From: an uncultured Prochlorococcus sp.
GTDB taxonomy: Bacteria; Cyanobacteriota; Cyanobacteriia; PCC-6307; Cyanobiaceae
Length of the DNA: 41,342 bases
Direction of reading: 5' to 3'
Assembly: GCA_902571795.1 (NCBI GenBank)
Contig: CACGDL010000009.1
Coordinates: 1-41,342, forward strand
The translations under genes were made by a program, and so were the position numbers. The notes below the pieces were generated by a model that was given only the letters and a program-made list of their open reading frames with translations, was not told the DNA's origin and ran no database searches. How positions within the stretch are numbered: position 1 is the stretch's first letter; each line of letters starts with the position of its first letter. Below are positions 31,947 to 40,909 of the stretch, in pieces.

Positions 31947-32333
31947 TTAGTCAATAAAACTTTTTATTCTATTTGCTAAATTTTCTAATCTAAGGCTGTA
32001 TTTTGGTGAGTTGCATTTTTTCCCATTGTTGCTATCCATCCATAATGTTTTAACTCCACACCATAATATTGGTTCATTAGGGAAGTTAAGCTTAGAGATT
32101 ACTAAAACCAACTCTTTATTTGATTTAAAAAGTTCTAATTCAAGATCATAAATTTCTAATCTTTTACCTTCTTTATCTCGACATAAGATATTAACTGTTA
32201 AATCAATATCTTCATCTTCAAATTCGTATTCACCATTTTTTTTTACTACAGAATGAACAAAAGGTTTATTTGTTAAATCTGCTGACTTAGCGATTAAGCT
32301 CTCTATATTTTTAGGTGGATTTTCAAATAACAC
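31947..32333 (-). CDS. Conserved hypothetical protein (128 aa)
   Basis: A 128-residue soluble protein beginning with GTG at 32333, overlapping the 3' end of the CIA30-domain gene by 11 bases and so probably translated with it. The middle has beta-strand character (YDLELELFKSNKELVLVISKLNFPNEPILWCGVKTLWM) with one WC pair, flanked by an acidic stretch (EYEFEDEDIDLTVNILCRDKEG). Two further cysteines lie near the end. No domain is recognised. The coupling to a CIA30 protein suggests the two act together, which is inference. Confidence 0.6.
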   Translation of the reverse strand: MLFENPPKNIESLIAKSADLTNKPFVHSVVKKNGEYEFEDEDIDLTVNILCRDKEGKRLEIYDLELELFKSNKELVLVISKLNFPNEPILWCGVKTLWMDSNNGKKCNSPKYSLRLENLANRIKSFID

Positions 32334-32871
32334 TTATTGATTTAATTAAAACTTTTATTGAACCCTGTTTAAACTCATTATTAAGTAATCCATCATCACC
32401 GAACTTAGAGTGTAGTAGTTGCAATCTTTTAATTTTAGATGGCTTGAATTTAAATGGGAAACGTACTTTATTAGCTCTTACTGAAGGTTTTAACTCACTA
32501 AAAGGAATTTGAACATTTGTTGTCCCGAATTTTTTTGTTGGGAATGATTTAATCCATCTAAGTCCACCCGGAATAAATTCGGTTAGTCCTAGCAGATCAT
32601 CTTCACAAGCAACAGCAAATTTAAAAGTTCTTCCTTGTCCATCAATATTTAATTCAAAGGATGAATACTCAGATACATTTAAAGAAGGTTTATATATAGA
32701 CGATCTACAACTAACAAATCCTCCTGCTTTCTCGACAATGTTACCCTTTAATATCAACCCTGAATTTGAAATTTCACAAAAAGCTGAACTTGATCCGCCC
32801 ATAACAGTATCATTTAATGTTTTCCAACCCTCGAACTCCTTTTTCTGGAATAAAAATTTTTTCTTACTCAT
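32323..32871 (-). CDS. CIA30-domain protein (NADH:ubiquinone oxidoreductase assembly-like)
   Basis: A 182-residue beta-rich protein of the CIA30 family (complex I intermediate-associated protein 30). The signature W-x-TLNDTVMGGSSS (about 15-28) matches the family opening, and a second conserved part is RWIKSFPTKKFGTTNVQIPF. In mitochondria CIA30 helps assemble complex I; in cyanobacteria it may assist NDH-1 or another photosynthetic complex, which is not established here. It has no signal peptide or membrane segment. A 128-residue gene overlaps its end by 11 bases, and pgl lies 30 bases upstream on the same strand. Confidence 0.82.
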   Translation of the reverse strand: MSKKKFLFQKKEFEGWKTLNDTVMGGSSSAFCEISNSGLILKGNIVEKAGGFVSCRSSIYKPSLNVSEYSSFELNIDGQGRTFKFAVACEDDLLGLTEFIPGGLRWIKSFPTKKFGTTNVQIPFSELKPSVRANKVRFPFKFKPSKIKRLQLLHSKFGDDGLLNNEFKQGSIKVLIKSISVI

Positions 32872-32901
32872 TAAATAATTTAAATTATTAATAGACTTTA
32901 A

Positions 32902-33630
32902 CTAAATTTCTAATTCTTTTGCTGATTCCTGATCACAAAATATTGAAATTTGATTAATAGATTTTATTAATTTTGATGGTGTTCTGTCTGGTGGCTCTTT
33001 TTCATCTAATAACCTCTCAAGAGCAATTCTTTTAGAAGCTCCACTAACTAAAAATACTATCTTTGAAGAAGCTGAAAGAGCCTTTGGAGTTAATGAAATT
33101 CTTTTTAAACCTTTACCTTCATTAAAAATAACATAATCATCTACATTATTATTTTTTTGATAAGGGAATAGTGAGGCTGTATGACCATCGTCTCCAAGAC
33201 CTAATAATGTTAAATCAAAAGTTGGAGGGCTTGATCCGCATTTTTCAAATAATTTAGAAATAAATTGATTTTTTGTAGCTTCATCATCAGCATTTATATC
33301 ATTGAAAATTTTATAAAAAAAAGCTTTAGATCCAAAATTAGTTAACAATGAATTCTTCAACATTAACGAGTTACTCAATTCTGAATTTGGATCAACACAT
33401 CTTTCATCCCCTAAAAAGACGTCAACCATATCCCATCTAAGATCACTTTTTGACAAAAGCTTATAGACAGATTTAGGAGTTGAACCTCCGCTTACACAAA
33501 ATTTGAACCTGACTTTCTTTTTTAAAGTATGAATAATGTTACTTTCAATAAACTTAAAAACCGCTGTAGATAGCTCTAACTTGTCTTTGTAAATGTTAAG
33601 TGTATATCCATTTTTAACCTTTTCAATCAT
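32902..33630 (-). CDS. pgl: 6-phosphogluconolactonase
   Basis: A 242-residue enzyme of the DevB/NagB type that hydrolyses 6-phosphogluconolactone in the oxidative pentose phosphate pathway. Recognisable parts are FCVSGGSTPKSVYKLL (phosphate site), DVFLGDERCVDP and the GLGDDGHTASLFP motif with the catalytic histidine. The ATG at 33630 is chosen because it overlaps the gnd TGA as ATGA; an in-frame ATG at 33639 would add three residues. It is translated right after gnd, which encodes the next enzyme of the same pathway. Confidence 0.93.
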   Translation of the reverse strand: MIEKVKNGYTLNIYKDKLELSTAVFKFIESNIIHTLKKKVRFKFCVSGGSTPKSVYKLLSKSDLRWDMVDVFLGDERCVDPNSELSNSLMLKNSLLTNFGSKAFFYKIFNDINADDEATKNQFISKLFEKCGSSPPTFDLTLLGLGDDGHTASLFPYQKNNNVDDYVIFNEGKGLKRISLTPKALSASSKIVFLVSGASKRIALERLLDEKEPPDRTPSKLIKSINQISIFCDQESAKELEI

Positions 33631-35045
33631 TTCATCCATTCAGTATGAAAACTACCTTCCTTATCAATTCTTTCATATGTATGAGAGCCAAAACAATCTC
33701 TCATTGCCTGAACAAGGTTCTGAGGAAGTCTATTGGTTCTATAACTATTAAAATAATCTAAGGTACTCGATAGACATGGGACTGGTATACCAGCTTTTGT
33801 GGATAAAGAAACAACTTTAGCTAAGTTATCTAATCTTGTAGCAATTTCATTATTGAACCAATCGTCGAAAATTAAATTTTTTAGATTAGGATCTTTGTTG
33901 TAAGCATCTTGAATTTTACTTAATAATTTTGATCTAATTATGCAACCACCTTTCCATATTTGAGCAATTGACGGCATATTCAAACCATAGTTATATACTG
34001 CAGATGCTTCTCTTAAAATGTCCATACCTTGGGCATAGCTAGCAATTGTGGCAAGGACTACAGCATCAAATAAAGGTTTCATTCCATCTGATATATTTCC
34101 TAAATCAAAATCCTCTATCTCTTTAGATGGAATAGTTTTTTCAATCTCACTACGTTGCTCTTTTAAAGAACTCATTACTCTTGCATTTAAAGATGCATAA
34201 ATAGTTGGGACTGATACCCCCAGTTCTAGAGCACTTACAACAGTCCATAACCCTGTACCTTTCTGGCCAGCTTTATCTAATATTTTTTCCACAACATCAT
34301 CTCCAGTTATCTCATCTTTTGTATTTAGACAAATCTCTGTTATCTCAACAAGATAAGAAGCTAATTCATCAGTATTATTCCAAATACCAAATACCTCTGA
34401 CATTTGCTGACCGTTCATACATTTGACTCTCTTCATAAGGTCATAAGCTTCTGCAAGTATTTGTTCAATTCCATATTCAATTCCGTTATGAACAGTTTTC
34501 ACAAAATGACCTGAGCCTCCTGGTCCAACATATGCAACACATGGTCCGTCTTCAACTTTGGCAGCCATTTTTGTTAATAAGCTTTCTATTGCATCATATG
34601 AAGCCTTAGTACCACCGGGCATCATACTTGGACCCTCTAAAGCTCCTTTAGCCCCTCCAGAGACTCCCATCCCAATGTATCCAAAACTTTTACTTTCAAG
34701 AGTATTCACCCTTCTTTCAGTATCTTTAAATTGAGAGTTACCGCCATCTATTAATAAATCTCCTTCCTCGAGATATCCAGAAATATTATCAATGACAGCA
34801 TCTGTTGCGGGCCCAGCTTTTACCATCATTAGAATTCTTCTAGGTCTCTCTAGCTTATTAACAAATTCTTGAAGAGTTTCAGCTCCTTCTATATTCTTCC
34901 CAAGGCCACGACCTTGTAAAAATTCTTCGGTTTTTGAGTAAGTCCTATTAAAAACTACACTAGAAAATCCATTTCTCTCTGCGTTAAGAACTAAATTTTC
35001 GCCCATAACACCAAGACCTATTAAACCAAAATGTGCCTTGGACAT
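33627..35045 (-). CDS. gnd: 6-phosphogluconate dehydrogenase (decarboxylating)
   Basis: A 472-residue NADP-dependent enzyme converting 6-phosphogluconate to ribulose-5-phosphate, releasing CO2. The nucleotide motif is GLIGLGVMGENLVLNAERNG; the substrate and catalytic parts include GVSGGAKGALEGPSMMPGG, GSGHFVKTVHNGIEYG with the catalytic lysine, and the C-terminal RDCFGSHTYERID. It gives NADPH in the dark. It is the first gene of a gnd-pgl pair overlapping by four bases; glgC is 96 bases upstream on the same strand. Confidence 0.97.
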   Translation of the reverse strand: MSKAHFGLIGLGVMGENLVLNAERNGFSSVVFNRTYSKTEEFLQGRGLGKNIEGAETLQEFVNKLERPRRILMMVKAGPATDAVIDNISGYLEEGDLLIDGGNSQFKDTERRVNTLESKSFGYIGMGVSGGAKGALEGPSMMPGGTKASYDAIESLLTKMAAKVEDGPCVAYVGPGGSGHFVKTVHNGIEYGIEQILAEAYDLMKRVKCMNGQQMSEVFGIWNNTDELASYLVEITEICLNTKDEITGDDVVEKILDKAGQKGTGLWTVVSALELGVSVPTIYASLNARVMSSLKEQRSEIEKTIPSKEIEDFDLGNISDGMKPLFDAVVLATIASYAQGMDILREASAVYNYGLNMPSIAQIWKGGCIIRSKLLSKIQDAYNKDPNLKNLIFDDWFNNEIATRLDNLAKVVSLSTKAGIPVPCLSSTLDYFNSYRTNRLPQNLVQAMRDCFGSHTYERIDKEGSFHTEWMK

Positions 35046-35141
35046 AAAAAATTAAAAAACTCAATAAATACAGTGTGCCTGCAACTCAAAAAAATTGCTC
35101 AAAAAACAATACTTATGTCAGCGAAAAATGATGGAAAAGAT

Positions 35142-36437
35142 TTAAATAACAGTACCGTTTGCAATAGTTGCATTTTTAACTACTACAACAATTCCATTTC
35201 TGATATAAAAGCCTAATTCTGGCTTATCTGCTTCTTCTACTCGATCTTTATTAATGATCACAACATTATCGCCAATTCTTGTATTCTTATCGAGAATTGC
35301 TCTTTTTACAGTTGTCCCTTCACCTACTCCAAGAGGCGTTCCGCCACCTTTTCTTAATTCAATCCTCTCTTCAGGGGATTCAAAGAAATCGGCCCCCATA
35401 ACAAGAGTATCCTCAAGAACCGAGTCACTTTCAATCCTGCTTCTAACACCTAAAACACAATGCAAAATACTGCATGACTTCAAGATTGTACCTTCACAAA
35501 CAATTGAATCAGTAATTTGAGCATCTACAAGTTTAGAAGGGGGTAAAAATCTAGGTCTAGTGTAAATTGGAAATTTCTCATCATAAAAACTAAATGGAGG
35601 TTTTGGTTGCTCAGTTAATGCAAGGTTTGACTCAAAGAATGCCCCAATTGTGCCGATATCTTCCCAATAATCATCAAATACATAACTTTTAAGAGTATCG
35701 CCTCTATTGAGGGATTCTGGAATTATGTCCTTACCAAAATCCGTATAATTAGGAAATTTATTTAGAAGATCGAAGAGAGTATTTCTGCTAAAAACGTAAA
35801 TCCCCATAGAGGCTAGATATGGTTTTTCGGCAGCTGACTCCTTACTTAATCCAAATTTTGAAGTATCTACTGCCATAGCCTTCAACTTCTCTCCAGTAGG
35901 CTTTTCACTAAATTCTTTTATATTTCCTTCATCATCGGTTCTCATTAGGCCAAAACCTTCTGCTTGAGCTTCATCAACAGGCAAAGCCGCAACAGTTAAA
36001 TCAGCACCATTATCTCTATGATGTTGAACAAATAAACTGTAGTCCATTCTGTACAGTTGATCACCTGACAATATTAAATATTCATCAACATCCCATTCTT
36101 GAAATAACCATTGGTATTTTCTTACAGCATCAGCAGTACCTTCAAACCACTTCGGACTATCAGGAGTCTGTTGTGCAGCTAAAACCTCCACAAATCCTTG
36201 GCCAAAAGGGCCATTTAAATTATAGGTTCTTCCTATATGTCTATTTAGAGATGCACTATTGAACTGGGTCAATACGTACATTTTTTCAATGCCTGAATTT
36301 ATACAATTACTAATCGGAATATCTATCAAACGATACTTACCTGCCAATGGCACAGCAGGTTTAGCCCTCATTTTAGTTAGAGGGTAAAGTCTAGAACCTT
36401 TTCCTCCTCCGAGGATTATGGCCAACACACGCTTCAT
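35142..36437 (-). CDS. glgC: Glucose-1-phosphate adenylyltransferase (ADP-glucose pyrophosphorylase)
   Basis: A 431-residue enzyme that makes ADP-glucose, the committed step of glycogen synthesis. The N-terminal nucleotidyltransferase domain begins [34 protein letters not shown] and includes [11 protein letters not shown] and [14 protein letters not shown]-terminal beta-helix (about 300-431) carries the allosteric region, as in cyanobacterial enzymes activated by 3-phosphoglycerate. Length matches the cyanobacterial/plant small-subunit type. It sits between hemA (130 bases upstream) and gnd on the minus strand. Confidence 0.97.
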   Translation of the reverse strand: MKRVLAIILGGGKGSRLYPLTKMRAKPAVPLAGKYRLIDIPISNCINSGIEKMYVLTQFNSASLNRHIGRTYNLNGPFGQGFVEVLAAQQTPDSPKWFEGTADAVRKYQWLFQEWDVDEYLILSGDQLYRMDYSLFVQHHRDNGADLTVAALPVDEAQAEGFGLMRTDDEGNIKEFSEKPTGEKLKAMAVDTSKFGLSKESAAEKPYLASMGIYVFSRNTLFDLLNKFPNYTDFGKDIIPESLNRGDTLKSYVFDDYWEDIGTIGAFFESNLALTEQPKPPFSFYDEKFPIYTRPRFLPPSKLVDAQITDSIVCEGTILKSCSILHCVLGVRSRIESDSVLEDTLVMGADFFESPEERIELRKGGGTPLGVGEGTTVKRAILDKNTRIGDNVVIINKDRVEEADKPELGFYIRNGIVVVVKNATIANGTVI

Positions 36438-36567
36438 TCAATCTAATGGAGGTAGATATACAACTACTTAAAGTAACTGATTATGGGCATATTTAGAAAT
36501 ACAAATGGTCAGTTTATAAAGGTATTTCGATAAATCACTGGAAAAACTTAATATAAATCGAAAAAAG

Positions 36568-37878
36568 TTAGTTATTTTGTTCCTCTTCTACCAAAGAAAA
36601 CAATTTTTCAACGATTTTCAAAGAAACTTGTCTTTCTTCTCTTGATTGAGGACTTCTCAACTTGGTGACCGGCGTATGGAGTATTTTATTAATTATTCCT
36701 TTAGTCAGAGCTTCCACAACTTTTCTTTCTCGAGCCGAGAAATCTGGTCCCATTCTGCTAAGTGCTTTTTGCAATTCCTCTTTTCTAATTAACTCCAAAT
36801 CTGATCTAAGTTTATTAATTACTGGAACGGCCTCTAAACTTGCCCACCATTCTAGAAAAATGATCCTTTCTTCTTCTACTAAAGATTCCGCTTCCTTTGC
36901 TATTTTCTGTCTAAATTCTTGATTTCTTGAAACGACTTCTTGTAAGTCATCAACATCAAATGATTTCACGAATTCATGTTGTTTGACATCATTAGATATA
37001 TTTCTCGGTACACCAATATCAATAAATTTAAGTCTATTACTCAAATTTAATTTTTCAATTTTTGCGAGATCAATAATTGGTTCTTCAGAAGCAGTACTGG
37101 TAAAAACAATGGAAGATAGTGATATGTTTTCTTCTAATTTGTTTAACCCTCTACAAACAATCTCTAAATCAGGGAAGTCTTGAGCAAGATTTAATGCTCT
37201 ATCAATATTTCTATTTAAAAGGATAAGTTTATGACAACCTTTTGATTTTAAATGAGTTATTAAAAGCCTACTCATTCGTCCGGCGCCAACAACAAGAACG
37301 TTCTCTGATTCCAAACTTACAAGAGTATCAAAACCCTTTTCTTGTCCGATTTTTAATTGGGCAAGTTCTACCGCTGCTGAACTAATTGATACTGCTCCAG
37401 TTCCTAAATTTGTTTCAGATCTTACTTTTTTTCCTGTACTAACTGATTGTGTTAATAATCTATTAAGAATTGGTCCAGTAGATTGATTCTCTTGACCTAA
37501 CCTCATCATTTTTTTTACCTGCGAAAGGATTTGTCCTTCACCTAAAACGAGGCTATCGAGTCCTGCCGAGACTTTCATCAAATGCAAAACTGCTTCTTCC
37601 TGTCTAAAGCAAAAAAGATGTGGATTTAAATCTTCAAAAATAATTCCAGAATATTCTGATATAAATTCTTTTATAGATGAGATTCCAGTATTTTTATCCT
37701 TTACTAGTGCATATATTTCCAGCCTATTACAGGTACTTAAGATTGACACCTCTAAAACATCATTGAAAGCTTTTAATGCTTTCAATGATTCTGTTATGGA
37801 TTGGTCAGGAATACTTAATTTCTCACGCACTTCAACAGGTGCCGTGCGATGACTCAGTCCGACGACAACAATATGCAT
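36568..37878 (-). CDS. hemA: Glutamyl-tRNA reductase
   Basis: A 436-residue enzyme that reduces glutamyl-tRNA(Glu) to glutamate-1-semialdehyde, starting haem, chlorophyll and B12 synthesis by the C5 pathway. The catalytic cysteine is C50 in ILSTCNRLEIYAL; the NADPH-binding motif is VVGAGRMSRLL; the N-terminal VVGLSHRTAPVEVREK is the usual start. A long spinal helix and a C-terminal dimerisation domain follow. It lies 18 bases downstream of glpX on the same strand, and may share its transcript. Confidence 0.97.
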   Translation of the reverse strand: MHIVVVGLSHRTAPVEVREKLSIPDQSITESLKALKAFNDVLEVSILSTCNRLEIYALVKDKNTGISSIKEFISEYSGIIFEDLNPHLFCFRQEEAVLHLMKVSAGLDSLVLGEGQILSQVKKMMRLGQENQSTGPILNRLLTQSVSTGKKVRSETNLGTGAVSISSAAVELAQLKIGQEKGFDTLVSLESENVLVVGAGRMSRLLITHLKSKGCHKLILLNRNIDRALNLAQDFPDLEIVCRGLNKLEENISLSSIVFTSTASEEPIIDLAKIEKLNLSNRLKFIDIGVPRNISNDVKQHEFVKSFDVDDLQEVVSRNQEFRQKIAKEAESLVEEERIIFLEWWASLEAVPVINKLRSDLELIRKEELQKALSRMGPDFSARERKVVEALTKGIINKILHTPVTKLRSPQSREERQVSLKIVEKLFSLVEEEQNN

Positions 37879-37896
37879 AATATCAACAATGAATTT

Positions 37897-38898
37897 TTAA
37901 AGGCTGATACTCTTAGCACCATCTTTTATATGGACAGTATTTGTGAACCTTGCACTACTATCTAATGTACTAATAACTAGACTGCTTGTCCTAACACAAT
38001 CCCTTTCAAATTTTACTCCGTCAAATAGTAATCCATCAGTTATTCCACTTCCAGCGAAAACAACATTTTCTCCGGATGCCAATTCATTAGCTTCATAAGT
38101 TTTATCTATATCGGTTATACCCATTTCATTAAGACGTTTTATATTTCCTTCTTTTGTATAGTCAGCCCATTCAGAAGTTTGAGCGATTGCTGGATCATAA
38201 ACTAATTGTCCTTGAAAGTGTCCACCAAGAGCTCTCATTGCAGCAGCTGAGATAACACCCTCTGGAGCCGCACCTATACCCATCAAGCAATGTGTTCCAG
38301 TTCCTGCAAAACCACATGCAATCGCAGCTTGAACATCACCATCAGAAATCGGTTGAACTTTAGCACCACATCCTCGAATCTCTTTAATTAAATCTTTATG
38401 CCTAGTTCTATCCATTACAACAACAGTAAGCTCATCAATAGAAAGACCTAAGCAATCACTTAGTATCTTCAAGTTTTCAGTAGCTGAATTTCTAATATCT
38501 ACTTTACCTTTGGCCGCAGGAGGCGCGGCTAATTTGTTCATGTAAAAATCAGGAGCATTGAAAAGACCACCCGTATCAGAGGCAGCTAAAACAGCCATAG
38601 ATCCTCTTTGATTATTCGCACAAAGATTAGTTCCTTCACAAGGATCTACTGCAAAGTCGACCCCTGGGCCACTTCCACTACCAACCTCTTCACCTATATA
38701 AAGCATTGGCGCTTCATCTCTTTCACCTTCTCCAATAACAATTTTCCCTTTCATTTCAATTTTGCCCATTCGCAATCTCATTGCCTCGACTGCTGCAGCA
38801 TCAGCTTCATCTTTTTGACCAAGTCCTGTTAGTTTAGCTGAGGCAATAGCAGCTTGCTCGACAACTTCGAGAATTTCTTGAATTAAAGTTTGATTCAC
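37897..38898 (-). CDS. glpX: Class II fructose-1,6-/sedoheptulose-1,7-bisphosphatase
   Basis: A 333-residue GlpX-type bisphosphatase; in cyanobacteria the enzyme is bifunctional in the Calvin cycle, dephosphorylating both fructose and sedoheptulose bisphosphate. Family motifs are [15 protein letters not shown], the metal-site [24 protein letters not shown] and [16 protein letters not shown]. The start is GTG at 38898. It diverges from rpe over 187 bases containing a perfect 11-bp inverted repeat, and hemA follows after 18 bases. Confidence 0.96.
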   Translation of the reverse strand: MNQTLIQEILEVVEQAAIASAKLTGLGQKDEADAAAVEAMRLRMGKIEMKGKIVIGEGERDEAPMLYIGEEVGSGSGPGVDFAVDPCEGTNLCANNQRGSMAVLAASDTGGLFNAPDFYMNKLAAPPAAKGKVDIRNSATENLKILSDCLGLSIDELTVVVMDRTRHKDLIKEIRGCGAKVQPISDGDVQAAIACGFAGTGTHCLMGIGAAPEGVISAAAMRALGGHFQGQLVYDPAIAQTSEWADYTKEGNIKRLNEMGITDIDKTYEANELASGENVVFAGSGITDGLLFDGVKFERDCVRTSSLVISTLDSSARFTNTVHIKDGAKSISL

Positions 38899-38940
38899 AA
38901 TTAAATTTTGAGGATTTTCTAAAAGGTTTTGAGTATGATC

Positions 38941-38965
38941 TCATAAAAAATGGTATTTTTTATGA
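38941..38965. repeat. Perfect 11-bp inverted repeat between glpX and rpe
   Basis: The arms TCATAAAAAAT and ATTTTTTATGA are perfect reverse complements around a 3-base GGT centre. The site is 42 bases from the glpX start and 120 bases from the rpe start, inside their shared divergent control region. Because both genes run away from it, it cannot serve as a terminator. A dimeric regulator site is a reasonable reading, but AT-rich arms raise the chance of coincidence. Confidence 0.6.
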
Positions 38966-39085
38966 AAATTATTATGCTAGTAAGCTTTTTTTAACTCTTT
39001 ACAGCTGTTACTTTATCAGGCCGTGACTTGAAATTAGGAATAAACAACTAAATATAGTATCTTTATTAAATATTTTAAAAATTAA

Positions 39086-39841
39086 ATGACTGAGTCAAAT
39101 CAAGCAAATTTAACTGGTGCTAATAGACCAATTCAAATAATTCCTTCAGTTTTACCAGCAGATTGGGCAAATATGGGGGCATGTGTGAAAGAGCTCGAAG
39201 AGGCTGGAGTAGATAGAATTCAATTTGATGTAATGGATGGAAATTTCGTACCAAATCTTACATTTGGTCCTGAAATGATTGCTGCATGCCGGAAATATTG
39301 CAATGTCCCTTTTGAAACTCAATTAATGGTGAGCCAATATAACTGTGAGACCATGCTTGAATCTTATGTAAAAGCCACAAAAGGGGCGAATGGTGAACCT
39401 GGAGTAGTAATAGCTCATGCCGAAGCAAATATTCATTTGCATAGAGTTCTCGGAAAGATAAGAGATTTAGGAGGATCTCCTTCTGTTGCATTAAATCCTC
39501 ATACTCCTTTTGAAATGATTAAAAACATAATGGATATGGTTGATCATGTTTTGGTTATGACAGTTAATCCAGGCTTTGGAGGACAAGCTTATATACCAAC
39601 AATGCTTAATAAAATCAGAGAAATAAGAAACTTTATTATCGAAAAAAACTTAGATGTCGACATTGAAGTTGATGGGGGGATAAAAGCAAATTGGACTATT
39701 TCACAATGTGCCGATGCTGGTGCCAATTGTTTTATTGCAGGTAGTGGAATGTTTGCTTACCCAACATTAAAAGAGGGATGTGATGACTTGAGAAAAATTG
39801 CACAAGAAGCACTAAAGGGGAATGTTCTTTCAGAGCCTTAA
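39086..39841 (+). CDS. rpe: Ribulose-phosphate 3-epimerase
   Basis: A 251-residue TIM-barrel enzyme that interconverts ribulose-5-phosphate and xylulose-5-phosphate for the Calvin and pentose phosphate pathways. Family motifs are IIPSVLPADWANMG, the metal-site FDVMDGNFVPNLTFG, VLVMTVNPGFGGQAY and DIEVDGGIK with the catalytic aspartate. The N-terminal 16 or so residues (ESNQANLTGANRP) are extra relative to bacterial enzymes. It diverges from glpX across 187 bases and ends 24 bases from the convergent ccsA. Confidence 0.97.
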   Translation: MTESNQANLTGANRPIQIIPSVLPADWANMGACVKELEEAGVDRIQFDVMDGNFVPNLTFGPEMIAACRKYCNVPFETQLMVSQYNCETMLESYVKATKGANGEPGVVIAHAEANIHLHRVLGKIRDLGGSPSVALNPHTPFEMIKNIMDMVDHVLVMTVNPGFGGQAYIPTMLNKIREIRNFIIEKNLDVDIEVDGGIKANWTISQCADAGANCFIAGSGMFAYPTLKEGCDDLRKIAQEALKGNVLSEP

Positions 39842-39865
39842 CCAATAGGATAGGTAATTACTTAA

Positions 39866-40795
39866 TCACCCAAATATCCATCCATAACTATGTAACCCTA
39901 TTCCTAAAAAATTAACTCCTAAATAACAAACTAAAACAACTAAAAAGCCTGTAGATGCTAATAATGCTGGTTTGCGTCCTTGCCAACCCTTGCTTATTCT
40001 CATATGCAGATAGGCCGCATAAAACAACCATGATATAAATGCCCATGTTTCTTTTGGATCCCAACTCCACCATGTGCCCCAGGCCTCATTAGCCCAAACC
40101 GCACCTGAAATTAAACCGAGAGTCAAAAGAACAAAACCTATTAATATAGAACGATAACTTAATGTATCTAATTCTTCTGAATGAGAAAATTCAATAGGTT
40201 CAACTAAATCATTTACAGAATAGCTATTTGAAAATTTAAATCCTCCTATACCTGTAGAACTACTTCTGATTTGAAGCGGCTTATTTTTATTAATAAACAA
40301 AACGGACATTGAAAGTAAAGAACCTATTATCAATGCTGCATAACTAAGCATCACCACGCTAACATGCATCACTAACCAACTAGACCTTAAAGCCGGAACT
40401 AAGTTGGATGATAATTTCAAATCCTCAGGTAAAACAAAACAAGCAAAAGCCACTGTCAGTAACTCAATAGGTATAGCAATTGAGGGAATTATTGGAGCTT
40501 GGTATTCTCTTTCAACTAATAGTTGACCTATTGTGATACCCCAAGTAAGGAAATAAAGAGATTCATACAAATTGCTAATAGGAAAATGACCAGAAATTGA
40601 CCACCTAAAAAGTAATTGTAATGTTATTAATAAGTTCACTAAAATCGTAATAAGTCTTACAGCAGAAGAAGACTTTTTTTTAAAAACCGCACCCAAAGAA
40701 ATTGGTAAGTTAATTAATAAAAAATAAAAAACTAAAAGACCTAAAACTGAAACCGGTTCATATATTAAATTTTTAAAAAAATTATCTAGTATCAT
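39866..40795 (-). CDS. ccsA: Cytochrome c biogenesis protein CcsA (system II)
   Basis: A 309-residue integral membrane protein for haem delivery and attachment to c-type cytochromes in the system II (Ccs) pathway. About eight hydrophobic segments are visible (for example 15-35, 47-63, 80-92, 102-121, 141-167, 217-233, 250-264, 278-299). The tryptophan-rich haem-binding motif WGTWWSWDPKETW lies at 239-251. Candidate haem-ligand histidines are H144, H264 and the one in GIGLHSYG. It is the homologue of plastid ycf5. ATG at 40795; it runs behind the lptB-like gene on the same strand. Confidence 0.95.
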   Translation of the reverse strand: MILDNFFKNLIYEPVSVLGLLVFYFLLINLPISLGAVFKKKSSSAVRLITILVNLLITLQLLFRWSISGHFPISNLYESLYFLTWGITIGQLLVEREYQAPIIPSIAIPIELLTVAFACFVLPEDLKLSSNLVPALRSSWLVMHVSVVMLSYAALIIGSLLSMSVLFINKNKPLQIRSSSTGIGGFKFSNSYSVNDLVEPIEFSHSEELDTLSYRSILIGFVLLTLGLISGAVWANEAWGTWWSWDPKETWAFISWLFYAAYLHMRISKGWQGRKPALLASTGFLVVLVCYLGVNFLGIGLHSYGWIFG

Positions 40796-40909
40796 TTCTA
40801 GAAATTTCTCAAGTTTTAATATTCAATGTCAAACAAATAATAATTAAAATCATCCCTATATGAGTAAATCTTTAATAATAAAGCTTAAATTTATTTTTAA
40901 AAAAGCATT

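Noticed and set aside
35031-35216. 61-codon plus-strand frame between gnd and glgC
   Set aside because: It overlaps the start of gnd and the end of glgC, begins inside gnd, and has no protein-like features beyond a chance CxxC.
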